A stretch of DNA of 64,000 bases from Thermothelomyces thermophilus ATCC 42464 (taxonomy: Eukaryota; Ascomycota; Sordariomycetes; Sordariales; Chaetomiaceae), in assembly GCF_000226095.1 (NCBI RefSeq), contig NC_016472.1:2480001-2544000 (forward strand), given 5' to 3'. The first letter of the stretch is position 1, and each line of letters starts with the position of its first letter. Below, piece by piece: positions 11,282-22,852 of the stretch. The notes under the pieces were generated by a model, which saw nothing but the letters and a program-made list of their open reading frames with translations, was not told the origin of the DNA and ran no database searches. A program made the position numbers and the translations under genes.

Positions 11282-11679
11282 TGGACGATCGAGGCAAAGG
11301 GAATAACTGCTTGGTTACCCGGGTTGTAATTAATTAACTGAAGAACGCGGGTAATTAGAGAATGATTGGGTTCGCACGTGGGTTGGTTATTAGTTTGCTG
11401 GAGCATTTGTTGATATAACTGCGTGCGACCAGAGTTCATTTTTCCCTTCCCCTGTAATTCTTGACTAATTAAATCATCGGCCGTACGTGATATCAACTTC
11501 AGAGTCCCGTTCGCGGCCCGGATGACACCGAAATTCTCCGAACTACCACATATGCTTCCCCGTCCCTACCGTGAACGAGAAGGGCTGTTCCACTTTCCCG
11601 CTCCTCAACCCATAATACCAGAAGAAGATCCGTCTGTCCGGGGTGCCCAGCGGAACCGAAAAGGGGTGGTGTGCCTTGC
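11282..11679. other. Short convergent intergenic region
   Basis: 3' flanks of the second SET gene (+) and the SUR7/PalI-like gene (-). It holds TAATTAATTA at about 11328-11337 and further TAATTA near 11351 and 11472. No gene is seen. Confidence 0.5.
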
Positions 11680-13186
11680 CTAAATAAAGCCCAGAGCCGG
11701 GCTGGATAATGACGGCGGCGCCGGCGCCGGCGTCGGGGGCTTCACGCGAACCCCGGGCCGAGGCGGCCCCTCCTTGCCCTTCTGGGCATGGGCACCCAGC
11801 TGCTTCGTCGCCTCCTCGACCCTCCTCCTGGCAAACTGCTCCATCTCCTTCTTCCTCTCCCGCTCCCTCCGCTCCTCCCTCTCCCCCCTCAGCATCTTCC
11901 TCCACCTGGCCCCTCTGACCGCCCAGTGGACGACGGCGGCGACGACGAGGGCGACGGCGGCCCACGCGAGCGCGACCCAGCTGCGGCCCGCCGCCGCGCG
12001 CACCGCCCCGAGCTCGTCGATCGACTCCTCGGCCACCTTGGCCCCCGCCGCGGCCGTCAGCGCGCCCAGGAGCAGGAACAGGGCGGCGGCCGACGCGCAC
12101 GCCAGGTTGAACCACACCGCCCACGAGTACCGCTGCCGCGCGCTGCCCCCGCCGCCGGGTCCGTACTCGTCGCCTCCTCTGCAGTCCGCGTCGTCGAGCG
12201 ACGCCGCCGGCACCGCGGCGAACGCGGCCAGCCCCGTCAGCCCGATCCCGATCGACTGGAACGCCGCCACCGTCTTGAGCAGCGTGATCAGGTTGTCGAC
12301 CGCGAATTGCAGGCCGTAGCCTACCCCGGAGGGGTCGTCGTCGCTGTAACTGTCGTCCGCGTTGTCAACATTGTTGTTGGTTTTGTTGTTGTTATTGTCG
12401 GCGGCGGCGCAGCTGGTGGCGCTGCTGATGGCGGGGATTGTGATGAGGTGCTCTGATAAAGGGGGGGTGAGCAGCGTGTCAGTGAGTTGGGATGGTTCGG
12501 GCAATTCATTATAATACAGGAGGAACAGAAACATGAATTACCCCCGGGGGGGGGGGGGGGGGACGTACTGGAGAAGTAGGGGTGGCATTTGATGATTCGG
12601 CTGGCACCGTCGGCCGTCATGTCGCCTTCACACATGGTCAAGGTATAGAAAGAGTAGAAGCTGCTGAGCCGCGGCTCGTTCGGCCCCTTGCTACCGTTCT
12701 CACTGTCGCCGTCACCGTCGTCGTCGGCCTTGTAGCCGTCATCCACTGTCGTAGCAGGCGGCGGCGGAGGCGGAGGGGGGGAGGGAGGGAGACTCGGAGA
12801 TAGAAGGGCTTCGGCTGCTGCCGAGGTCATGCTATTGCAGGCCCCGCTGAGAAGGCTGCCCACGCCGTCGCAGCCGTCATCAACTACCCGCGCAGAAATC
12901 AAGTTTGGACCTGCGTTCTTGTTCTTGGGGCTACCACACAACCCCGAAGTATCGACCTTACCGCGGACTCGCGTCAGTCAGCCGTTCACCGTGTTTTGCA
13001 GTTGTGGTAAAGGGGGGGGGGAGCGGGGGAGGAGGAGGGTGGAGGGGTTGGTCCAACCGTGATGATATCGTAGCTTTCCAGCACTCCGGGCCTGTTGCCG
13101 GCAAAGAGAGCCAGCATGGACAGGAGGAAGGCGGCGATGGTGAGAACCACCGGCAGAATGCGGAGAAACTGAGAGCTCGTCCACAT
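11680..13186 (-). CDS. SUR7/PalI (Rim9)-family four-span membrane protein
   Basis: Exons on the minus strand: 13186-13058, 12956-12569 and 12452-11680, giving 429 aa. Segment one (residues about 8-29, LRILPVVLTIAAFLLSMLAL) is followed by an extracellular loop with Cys residues and a Pro-rich and Asp-rich low-complexity insert. Three more hydrophobic spans lie near LLKTVAAFQSIGIGLTGLAA, FNLACASAAALFLLLGALTA and WVALAWAAVALVVAAVVHWA, and a charged, coiled cytoplasmic tail (REERRERERKKEMEQFA) ends the protein. This layout is that of fungal SUR7/PalI proteins, which act at the plasma membrane in eisosomes, pH sensing or cell-wall integrity. The second donor (gtacgt) is strong. The first (gttgga) is weak, but the join V-D-T-S-G-L matches the family pattern after the first span. 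Which branch of the family it belongs to is uncertain. Confidence 0.7.
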
Positions 13187-14214
13187 CTCTCTAACGCAGA
13201 GAGCCCGGGCCGGGGATAATTATGTCTATTTATTCGGGAAAGAATGCGGCTCAGTCTGTGATAGAGATGTCTCTTCCCTTGGGTGAAATACAACGGAGGT
13301 GGAGGACGGCATGGAAATACGGCACCAACAGGAAATAGGTAAGAGAGGCCAGCACTTTATAGAAATGTTGCCAACGCCTCCACCCGTCATCACGGTGTCC
13401 TTCAGGTGACCCCATAGTTGTGCTCGTATATCTCGTCCCAACCGGCGGTAGCCATGTGGTCGTGCCATGGCTTGTCATGCTGAATCTTTGTAGATATAGC
13501 ATTCTTTGAAGAGGGAATCCTCACAGAGACCGAAGAATGGCCCTGGTGTTTTCCAAGTCATTTGCTGCGTGCTGGGTGCAGCGCGGCACTTGTAGTTTAC
13601 TCGTGACCACCATCTGATTTGTATTTGTAGTGTGGGCGCTGAGTTCTGAATGGAAGCCCAATCCCGGCCACTACAAAGGCATAGGTCAGTTTGCTGCTGG
13701 TACTGAAAATTCAAGCTGAGAAATAGATAGTGTGACGAGTGTCAGGCTGCGTGAGACGGAGATTGTTCACCCGGCCAATCAGAAACGACACCTCAATGTC
13801 AAAAGTACCGAGCTAGGTAGGTGGTGTGCTCCGAACATACAAACAGGACCGCACCTGCAAGCTGATATCTGGCTGGGTTTGGTTTCAGCGGTGAACATTG
13901 TTTTGGCAGACCCAATGCATCGGCCTCAGGGTTGCAGGAGGCCCCATCCTCACCCATTGCTCGCGCCATGCGGGGGAGGGGCAACGAGGCCCACTAAATT
14001 TTTATCTCCCGTTGTCGGAGCGTGGGCCCAGCCCAGTCCAGTGTTAGCCATTGACTCACTCGCTCGCTCGCTCGCTCGCCTGCTTCTGGGAAGAAAATTC
14101 CTCATACCCTTCGTTGTTTGTTGGTTGGCGTGTGCGCTGTGTCAAGTCCTCCGTCGAGTCCTCCGAAGAAGCAGCGAGAACAATTTGGTTCCTTGCGCCT
14201 GCCAGTGGTCGACA
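13187..14214. other. Divergent promoter region between the SUR7/PalI-like gene and lys2
   Basis: No gene supported. It contains a TAATTA near 13216, a CCAAT box near 13775 and a (CTCG)n stretch near 14058-14080 just upstream of the lys2 leader. Open frames here lack coding features. Confidence 0.5.
14052..14058 (+). promoter_or_regulatory. Gcn4/CPC-1-type site TGACTCA upstream of lys2
   Basis: A perfect palindromic TGACTCA lies about 157 bp upstream of the lys2 ATG. This is the consensus of the general amino-acid control activator (Gcn4 in yeast, CPC-1 in Neurospora), which is known to induce lysine biosynthetic genes. The match is seen directly, and its function is inferred from position and gene type. 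Confidence 0.55.
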
Positions 14215-17200
14215 ATGGCCCCATTGCCAGATCCTACAATTGACCTCGACTGGTCGGGCTACGTCGGCTCGATCCAGGATCACTTTCGCGCCCAGGCCGA
14301 GGCGCACCCCGAGCGAACCTGCGTCGTCGAGACCAAGTCGTCCACCACTCCCGAGAGGAGGTTTACCTATCGCCAGATCTACGAGGCCTCCAACACGTTA
14401 GCATGGTACCTGCACAATGCCGGCGTCACCAACGGAGACGTCGTCATGATCTGGGCCCACCGCTCGGTCGACCTCGTGGTGGCCCTGATGGGCATCCTGG
14501 TACAGTTTCCCCAGCATGTGCGCCCCGGGGTCGCCTGTCTTCTAACCCTTGTCTTGCAACTCCCAGGCTTCCGGAGCGACAATGACCGTCCTCGATCCCG
14601 CGTATCCCCCGGCGAGGCAGCAGATCTACCTCGAAGTCTCCCGGCCCCGCGCCTTGCTCAGGATCGGGCGGGCTACCGACGAGAACGGGCCCCTGGCGCC
14701 CTTGGTTCAGAAGTACATCGACGACGAGTTACAGCTGAAGACTGATGTTCCCGAGCTCAGACTCCGCGACGATGGGAGCCTCTACGGCGGCGAGGTGGAC
14801 GGCCAGGACATCTTCGCCAGCGTCCGGCACCTCGCTGCTTCACCGCCCGACGTTCTCGTCGGCCCGGACTCGAACCCCACGCTCTCTTTTACTTCGGGCA
14901 GCGAGGGCCGCCCCAAGGGTGTGTTGGGTCGGCACTTCAGCTTGGTCAAGTACTTCGGCTGGATGGCCGAGCGCTTCAACCTCTCTTCCGAGAGCCGGTA
15001 CACCCTGCTCTCGGGCATTGCGCACGATCCCGTGCAGCGAGACATCTTCACCCCGCTCTTCCTCGGCGCGCAGCTCCTCGTGCCCTCGAGGGAGGATATC
15101 CAGCACGAGAAGCTCGCCGAGTGGATGCGGGAGCACAAGCCGACCGTCACCCACCTCACACCGGCCATGGGCCAGATTCTCGTCGGCGGCGCCACCGCCG
15201 AGTTCCCCAGCCTCGAGCACGTCTTCTTCGTGGGCGATGTGCTGACCACTCGGGACTGCCGTGCCCTCCGGCGCCTGGCAGTCAACGCCAACATCATCAA
15301 CATGTACGGCACCACCGAGACCCAGAGAGCTGTCAGCTACTACGAGATTCCCAGCCGTGCGAGAGATCCCGACTTCTTGGATAGGCTCAAGGATACAGTT
15401 CCTGCTGGACAGGGCATGCAGAACGTCCAGCTCTTGGTTGTCAACCGCGAGAACCGGACCGAGCTGTGCAAGGTCGGCGAGGTGGGCGAGATCTTTGTCC
15501 GCGCTGCGGGTCTTGCCGAGTAGGTTCCAGCCGTCATTACCGACACGCATCCCGCGTTACTGACATCCGGTTACCGCAGGGGCTATCTGGGCGATCCGGC
15601 ATTGAACGAGCAGAAGTTCTTGATGAACTGGTTCGTCGACAACCAGAAGTGGGTCGAAGCCGACCTCAAGGCGAGCAAGAACGAGCCCTGGAGGCGCTAT
15701 TACAAGGGCCCGAGAGACAGGCTGTATCGTACCGGCGACCTCGGCCGTTACCTCGAGTCCGGAGACGTGGAATGTGTCGGCCGTGCCGATGACCAGGTCA
15801 AGATCCGCGGGTTCCGCATCGAGCTGAACGACATCGACAGCAACCTCAGCCAGAACCCTCTGATCCGCGATTGCAAGACGCTTGTTCGGAGAGATCGTTT
15901 TGAGGAACCGACTCTCGTCAGCTATCTCGTTCCCGAGCACAAGGAGTGGCTGCGCTGGCTCGAAGACCGGGGACTGGCCGACGTCGAGGACGAGGGCGTC
16001 GAGATGGGTCCCGTCACGGTCTACTTGAAGAAGTACAGGAGAATGCAGACCGAGGTCCGCGACCATCTCAAGACGCGGCTCCCCACCTACGCGGTGCCCA
16101 CCATCTACATCGTCCTCAACAAGCTGCCCCTGAACCCCAACGGCAAGGTTGACAAGCCCAACCTCCCCTTCCCCGACGTCGCCGAGCGCGTCGAGGATGC
16201 GTCGGAAGAAGATATCAAGAACTGGGAACTCCTTACCGACACCGAGCGGACCGTTGCCCAGATGTGGGCCGACGTTATCCGGGGCCTGAACCCCAAGACG
16301 GTCAAGAGGGAGAATGGTTTCTTCGACCTCGGCGGACACAGTCTACTGGCTCAGCAATTCCTGCTGAGTGTTCGTAAGAAGTTGGGCACCGACGTCCCAA
16401 TTAGCACCCTCTACGAGCACCCTAGTCTTGCTGGCTTCAGTGCTCAGGTCGATAAGATCCGGGAACACGGCACCGGTCCCGTGGGTCCCGAAGCTGGCGA
16501 GGCTGCTTACGCAAAGTCCCTGGATGAACTGTTGCACCAGCTGCCGGAGAAGTATCAGTCTGCCGATGGCGAGGCCCTCGCTTCGGCCGAGCAGCTGACC
16601 ATTTTCTTGACCGGCGCGACCGGCTTCCTGGGATCCTACCTCGTGCGGGACATCCTGGATCGGACGGCCCGCAGCGTCAAGCTCATCGCTCATGTCCGGG
16701 GCGTCAAGGAGCCGTCGGCGGCGCTCTCGCGCCTCCGGAGGTCTCTGCAGGGTTACGGCCTCTGGAGGGAGGAATGGGGAAGCAGGCTCGGCGCCGTCGT
16801 GGGCGACTTGTCCAAGCCCCAGCTGGGAATTGACGACGCCACTTGGCAAAGCCTCGCACGGGAGGTAGACGTCGTGATCCACAACGGTGCCACTGTCCAC
16901 TGGGTCAAGCGGTACCAAGACATGATGGCGTCCAACGTTCTCTCGACCATTGACGCGATGCGGCTGTGCAACGAAGGAAAGCCCAAGATCTTCACGTTCG
17001 TCAGCTCGACCAGCGTCTTGGACACCGGGTACTACATCCGCCTGTCGGACCAGCAGACCAGCACCGGGCAAGGTGCCATCATGGAGGACGACGACATGAG
17101 CGGAAGCCGCACCGGGCTTGGCACGGGCTACGGCCAGACCAAGTGGGTGTCGGAGCAGCTCGTCAGGGAGGCAGGAAAGCGCGGCCTCCTCGGCTCCGTT

Positions 17201-17866
17201 GTCAGGCCAGGCTACATCCTGGGCGACTCCGAAACCGGTGTATGCAATGTCGACGACTTCCTGATCCGCATGCTCAAGGGCTGTATCCAACTATCCGCCC
17301 GCCCCCGCATCATCAACACGGTCAATGCGGTGCCCGTCAACCACGTCGCCCGTGTGGTCGTGGCGTCGGCGCTCAACCCGCTCCCCGGGGGCGTCCACGT
17401 CGTCCACGTAACGGCCCACCCCCGCCTCCGCATGAACGAGTACCTCTCCATCCTCGAGTACTATGGCTACAAGACGCCCGAGGTGACGTACGACGCGTGG
17501 AAGGAGGAGCTTGAGAAGTTCGTCTCGGCCGGTGCGCTGGAGAAGGATCAGGAGCAGCACGCGCTCATGCCGCTGTACCACTTCTGCATGAACGACCTGC
17601 CGGCCAACACGCGCGCGCCCGAAATGGACGACCGCAACGCCGTGGCCATCCTCAAGGCCGACGCGGATCGGTGGACCGGGGTCGACGACAGCACGGGCCA
17701 AAGCATCGGCAGGGAGGACGTCGGCAGGTATCTGGCGTACCTGGCCGAGATCAAGTTTGTGGGTAGGCCAACTGGAAGGGGCCGGCCACTGCCGGAGATG
17801 AAGCCCGAGGTGCTGGCTGCCCTGGCGGTGGGTGGTACTGGTGGCCGTGGTGGCGCCGTGCCATAA
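14215..17866 (+). CDS. lys2: L-2-aminoadipate reductase (alpha-aminoadipate reductase, large subunit)
   Basis: Reduces alpha-aminoadipate to its semialdehyde in fungal lysine biosynthesis, using ATP and NADPH on a carrier-bound intermediate. Exons 14215-14499, 14567-15519 and 15580-17866, giving 1174 aa, the usual size. Domain order is adenylation (FTSGSEGRPKGV near residue 203, YRTGDLGRY near 465), peptidyl carrier (FFDLGGHSLLAQQ near 660, whose Ser carries phosphopantetheine) and an NADPH thioester reductase (LTGATGFLGSYL near 754, catalytic YGQTKW near 929). The carrier Ser needs a separate Lys5-type transferase, not seen here. Introns are gtacag...ccag and gtaggt...gcag. The stop codon TAA is itself part of a TAATTA motif (17864-17869). 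A Gcn4-type site upstream fits amino-acid control. Confidence 0.96.
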
Positions 17867-19100
17867 TTAAGAGGCGGGGACCTTAGGTTGGAATAATACA
17901 AGGGAAACGAAAGAGGAAGGAAAAAAGAGACGTAATCTACAACCGTTCATGTGCAGCAATAGAAGGGCAACATGAAAAGGACCCACCGCTTTCCCGTCCT
18001 TTGGTGTCGTCTGAAAAACACTGGTCGACCAGTATCTCGGTTCGTCGTCTCAGCTGATTAATTAATACTTTGAGTCAAGAGACTCGGCTCAAAGTCTACG
18101 CAATAATTACTACCCACCCTGCTCATTCACAACCGGGCACCCTCCGATTGCCTCCGGACTTGTTTCTAGACTCGGTACTTATTCCTCATCGCAGATCAGA
18201 CCATTCGTCCGACCCTGTTGCCGGACTTTTTTGCAGCTCCGAATCCCATATTAATTACCGAGCATCGCAATTTGTGGAGCGTGTGCGTCAGCCGGATGCG
18301 GCTGTCTTCTTCTGAGTCCGCCCAATGGCTTTTAGATTGGCCCTTCCACAACTGCGCGGGTGGCAATAAGATTGGGCGGCTATGATCTGGTACTGTACAG
18401 ATATTACCGCTTGAATACGGCAATAGAAGATCGGACAAGGGCAGCGGGCGGCATGCATGGTTGGCCGGGTGAATAAGGGACCTCAGCCCGCCCGTCTCAT
18501 GCCCGGGCAGGATTCCGGATCAGCGCTGTAGGAACGATGTTCTCAGCAAAAAACAGCGATCTTCTAGAACAACAGGCCGTCAGACTCTCCTAAGGGCCAC
18601 ACAGTATATAATACACAGGGAGGTTTGGCCGATCATGGGCCCAGTGGAACAAGGAGGAAAGCATGATAGAGCGATGCAAGTACACAACACCACCCAAACA
18701 CCACCCAGCGGCGACTCGGCCTGCCAAGCTACTAGACATGCATGGACGCACTCTAAATTCTAATTGACCATGGTCTTAGGAGTCCATTTACCAGGAATAT
18801 CTCTCGAAACGGCCTTTCCGCTCATCCAACGCCCTCGCCCGTACCGTTACAATGCTTCCCCGCAAAGAACCCTCCGCTCGGTACTTACTTGAGAGAATGT
18901 GCGGCCAGGGTGCACGCAGTCTAGACAGCTCGGCCGTGAGCAGAGATAAAGCCTGTTGACCCCTTTCCCCATCCAGGTTCTTGTTCGAGACGGTATGTAC
19001 TATTGCTTCTCGGTGTGTGGGCTTCTCGAAGGCACCATCACCTCTCCCCTTGACCGCATCCATCACCTGCAACAGTTAAGACAAGAGAGAGCTGCCCACG
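17867..19100. other. Intergenic region between lys2 and the S28 peptidase gene
   Basis: No gene seen. It holds TAATTA near 18058, 18104 and 18250 and a Gcn4-like TGAGTCA at 18071-18077. Short open frames in it have no recognisable product. Confidence 0.45.
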
Positions 19101-20429
19101 ATGAAGGTCTCAGCCAGGGCGATCTTGCCGTTCGCGCCTTGGATTGCGGCCAAGGCTGCCGTAATCCGGAGCGCGCCCGACGGCACGCCGCTGTCCGAGT
19201 CGGCCCAGGCGGTGGTGCGCGCCGCCGGCCCCGGCGCGACTTGCGAGTGGTTCACGCAGCCCATCGACCACAAGAACGCGAGCCATAAGTCGTGGCAGCA
19301 GATCTACTGCGTCGACCCTCAGTGGTGGACGCCGGGGGCTCCGGTAATAACCAGCGGTCCCCTCCCCCCCTTTTTTTTTTTTTTTCCCCTCTTTCTCTCC
19401 CCTTTCTTTCCGCCCGCTTTGGCGAGCGTCGTCTGTCCATCGTGCTAAAACCGTTCTTGGATATCTTACTAGGTCGTGCTCATGACGCCCGGCGGCGAGC
19501 CCATCACGTGGGCCGTCAACTCGGCGCGCGGATTCTCGTATTTGAAAAACACGACCCTGGCGGGCAGGTATGCCCAGGAGCTCGGGGCCGCCGCTGTCGT
19601 GGTTGAGCGTGCGTATATCATACCTTATACCTTATACACTTCGAGCGCCCCTTCTTTCTTAATTACCTACCTGCCTGCCTGCTTGGCCTCGGCGACCTTA
19701 CTTTCGTACCCGTGCTCGTACCCGTAATATTACCTCGGAACGGAGCTCGGGAACAAGGAAATGGCCCGCTAAGGCCCAGGAACACTATTACACAGATCGC
19801 TACTTTGGCGGATCCTCCCCATACGATGGCTTCGACGCCGAGACGCTCCAGTACCTCACCCTGGAGCAGGCGGCTGCGGATCTAGTCAACTTTGCGCAGA
19901 ACGTCACGTTTCCCTTTGACAAGGAGCAGACCAGCGTGGCCTCCAAGGTGGTGAGTTTACATTGATTGATTGATTGATTGATTACATACGTTCTGGAGAA
20001 CTGACTTTTTTGGTTTCTCTTCTCTCTCCCCTTCTCTTCCCGAGAATAGCCCTGGGTGTACTGGGGGTCCTCGTACTCGGCAACTCTGGGGAGCTGGATC
20101 GAACACCTGCACCCCGGCGTCTTTCACGCGTACCACCTCAGCAGCGCCACCGTCCAGGCCAACACGGAGAACTGGTACTACTACGACACCATCCGCAAGG
20201 GCATCGACGCCCTGCGCAACGACACGCGCTGCAGCGCCGCCCTGGAGGAGGTCGTCGGCTTTGTCGACCGCTTCCTGCTCGCGTCGCCCGTCAACGAGAC
20301 ACAGATGGACGCGCTCAAGCAGTATTTCGGGGCCGTCTTCCCCATCGCCAACGACGACTTTGCCTAGTGGGTTGCTCATTTAATTTATTTAATTGATTTA
20401 TCGCTCCTTGTCTGTGAGCACGCTGACAC

Positions 20430-20462
<33 letters not shown>

Positions 20463-20709
20463 CCAGTGCCATCGCCACGCCCTTTAGATACTGGGAAGAA
20501 CGCGGAGGCTATCGGGCCGTGCTCGACATGTGCGATGGCATCGTCGGCTCCGACGCGACCGAGGAACACGAGGTGCTGGGCACCATCCCGTCCTCGGTCG
20601 GCAACTACGCCGCCTACTTTCAGATGAACTTTCGCGACTCGAGTGAGTGTGACCGCCCCCAAACCTTCCCGTCTCTCCTCTTGATTATTAATAACTAACA
20701 TGAAAAACC

Positions 20710-20754
<45 letters not shown>

Positions 20755-21515
20755 CTAGCATGCACGTACCTGGACGTCTGGGGCCAGAAGGACCCGCTGT
20801 GGTGCCTGGACACGCACGACCCGCTCAACCCCTTCATCGAGGCGCGCACGCTGGGCAACCCGTGGCGGACGCGGATGTGGTTCCCGTGCAACGAGCCGCT
20901 GGCGTCGTGGGCGACGGGCGCGCCCCGCGACCGGCCCTCGCTCGTCTCGCGCCGCCTCGACGCCGCCTACTGGCAGGCCCAGTGCGAGATGCACTTCCCC
21001 GCCGTCGGCGACCACAGGTACGGCAGCGCCGACGGCCTCCGCACCCCCGACACGCTCAACGCGGTCACGGGCGGCTGGGCGCGGCGGTCTAAGAGGGTCA
21101 TCTGGACCGTCGGGTGAGTTTTCCTTTTTTTTTTGTAATTATTCCTTCTGTTTTTTTTTTGTTTCCCCCTCTTTCCTTTCATATATAATTAATAATTATA
21201 TCTAACGACTAGTCTGTGTGTGTGTGTATGTTAATTTCAAATAATATTAACAGCGAGTTCGACCCCTGGCGAGCCACCAGCATGGCCAGCGAGCTCCGCC
21301 CCGGCGGCCCGCTCGAGTCGTCCGGCGACGTCTACGTCTTCGTCATCAAGAACGCCGCGCACGCCGACGACGCGCTCACCGAGGCCGGCCTGGCCAACCT
21401 CAACCTGCCCGTCAACCCGGAGGTGGTCAAGGTACAGCAGCAGAGCGTCGGCATCGTCAAGGAGTGGGTCGGCCAGTTCAGACCCGGAGGCGACGAGGAG
21501 GGCTCGGATGAGTGA
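19101..21515 (+). CDS. Secreted serine carboxypeptidase-like protease, family S28
   Basis: Seven exons: 19101-19343, 19473-19608, 19796-19950, 20050-20366, 20467-20642, 20759-21113 and 21254-21515, 547 aa. All six joins keep frame. The N-terminus (MKVSARAILPFAPWIAAKAA) is a signal peptide. Family marks are EHRYFGGSSPYD (usually EHRYYG.S.P), LTLEQAAADLVNFA, the nucleophile region WGSSYSATLGSW (Ser before Tyr), the Asp region GEFDPWRATS and the C-terminal His in NAAHADD. S28 enzymes are lysosomal Pro-Xaa carboxypeptidases in animals and secreted acid prolyl endo- or exopeptidases in fungi, so a role in external protein digestion is likely. The nucleophile elbow has GSSYS where GGSYG is usual, which may alter activity. 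Introns carry (TC)n(TG)n, a ~40-base A run and several TAATTA motifs. Confidence 0.9.
20431..20465 (+). repeat. (TC)n(TG)n microsatellite inside an intron of the S28 gene
   Basis: A pure CT run passes directly into a TG run just before the acceptor of intron 4. It serves as the polypyrimidine tract. Confidence 0.8.
20711..20750 (+). repeat. Long A homopolymer inside an intron of the S28 gene
   Basis: About 40 consecutive A in intron 5, immediately upstream of the acceptor cctctag. It is unusual for an acceptor region, which is normally pyrimidine-rich, and its length may be unreliable in assembly. Confidence 0.75.
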
Positions 21516-22064
21516 CCAGGCACTTTGCTTGCCTAATTAGCGCTTTAGGCAGGTTTGTCGGATTGCTCGGTGTGGGAAGCTGACTGACTGGGTTCTTTTT
21601 TTTTTTTTCTACGGGTACGTTACGGTGGAAGGCTGCCATTTTTAGTAAGGTACCTAGCTTATCATGATGTGGTTCACGACTTTTTTTTGCCCTTTTTTTG
21701 CCTTCTTTTTGCCTTCTTTTTGCCTTCTTTTTCCCTTCTATTATATGTGAACAAATAGATCTGAATATCTTTGGTTGATTGTGGAAGATACCTATTAACT
21801 AGATACTTAGGTACCTTGGCTTCCAAACAAACCAGCTGCTGGGAATCCCAACCAAGATATTTATTTAAACTTGCTAGGGTAGGCAGGTAGGTATGTATAT
21901 ACATGACACGTGCATGAACCAGCATGCACAGTCTCTAAACATACCTACCCGCAGACGACTACTACTAGGACCTCCCCCCCTTTTAACCCCCCTTTCGTCC
22001 TCTAGGAGCCAGCCCAGGATGGGAGTTAAACCATAAAATAATGTTAACGGGGCCAATTATTGAT
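21516..22064. other. Convergent intergenic region
   Basis: 3' flanks of the S28 gene and of the minus-strand gene ending at 22065. It contains a TAATTA near 21534 and a short tandem run of about nine-base (TTTTTGCCT/C)-like units near 21680-21740. No gene seen. Confidence 0.5.
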
Positions 22065-22852
22065 TTATCGGCGCTTTTTGCCGCCACTCTTGCTGCTCTG
22101 GTAGTTCGTCTCCATCCTCGACAAGGTTTCAGACGACTGGCCGCGGGGTGGCCAGCTCGAGTTGGTGTTCTGGTAGTCAAAGTACCTCCGATCCTGGGCG
22201 CGGGAGGCGTGGGAGCCGGGTTCCAGGGGAGCTCGCTCGAAGCCGGTCGGGTTGTCGGGGGGGTGGCTGATGACACCGATGGGGCCGCGGGCCGGTCGTT
22301 CGGGGTTGTTGGGATCGGCAGCCATGACGACGCGGTGGGGGCCCGGGTCGTTGGGGGGCTGCCGGACGACGCGGCCGCGGTCCTTGGGGTGCGGGTTTGG
22401 GCGTTCTGGACCTTTCGGAGCGTGGCGGCGCGCTTATCGGGATCGAACCCGTAGGGGGGTTCGCCCACCGGCACCTCGTACAGCTTCTCGCCGGGGCGCC
22501 TCTCGTGCTTCGCAAACGGCTGGTGCGTGTTGGGCGCGCCCCCCTCCTCGTTGCGGTACTCGTGCGGAAGCCGGCTGCGTCCCGGGTCGCGCGGGTCCCT
22601 GCCGCGTCGTGCTTAATCGGCTACCACACTGGCAGAGAGGGGTCCCCGTGCGGTATTGTATTGCTAAAATGGGGGAGAAAGGGGAGGGGAAACAAGTGCC
22701 TCGAGTCAGTCCGGCTTTCTCGACCGATTCCTTGTGATCCAGAGCCCTTGGTTCGGAGGGAAGGCTGGACTACTCACCAGGTCGCTGAGCCTGCTGGGGT
22801 CGGTGTTGCCCCTGGACCTGGAGTTGGAGCTGGAGCCGGAGCGGTTGCTCAT
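22065..22852 (-). CDS. Unrecognised hydrophilic protein; gene model has an unresolved frame change
   Basis: First exon 22852-22778 (MSNRSGSSSNSRSRGNTDPS...) ends at a good gtgagt donor. Downstream, one frame has clear protein character: RDPGRSRLPHEYRNEEGGAP to EPPYGFDPDKRAATLRK, about 22595-22400. A different frame continues with HRVVMAADPNNPERPARGPI and ends in SSKSGGKKRR at 22065. The two frames differ by -1 near 22390-22430, and no canonical intron there connects them well. Explanations are a sequencing or assembly error, a real single-base loss, or a small intron with weak sites (for example donor gtgggc near 22466). The first intron also fits the second exon only with a weaker donor. The product is Asn/Pro/Arg-rich, with no transmembrane span and no family I recognise. 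Confidence 0.5.

Noticed and set aside
13226-13714. Possible extra exons upstream of the SUR7/PalI-like gene
   Set aside because: The first membrane span begins with a good ATG at 13186, and the upstream frames lack coding character.
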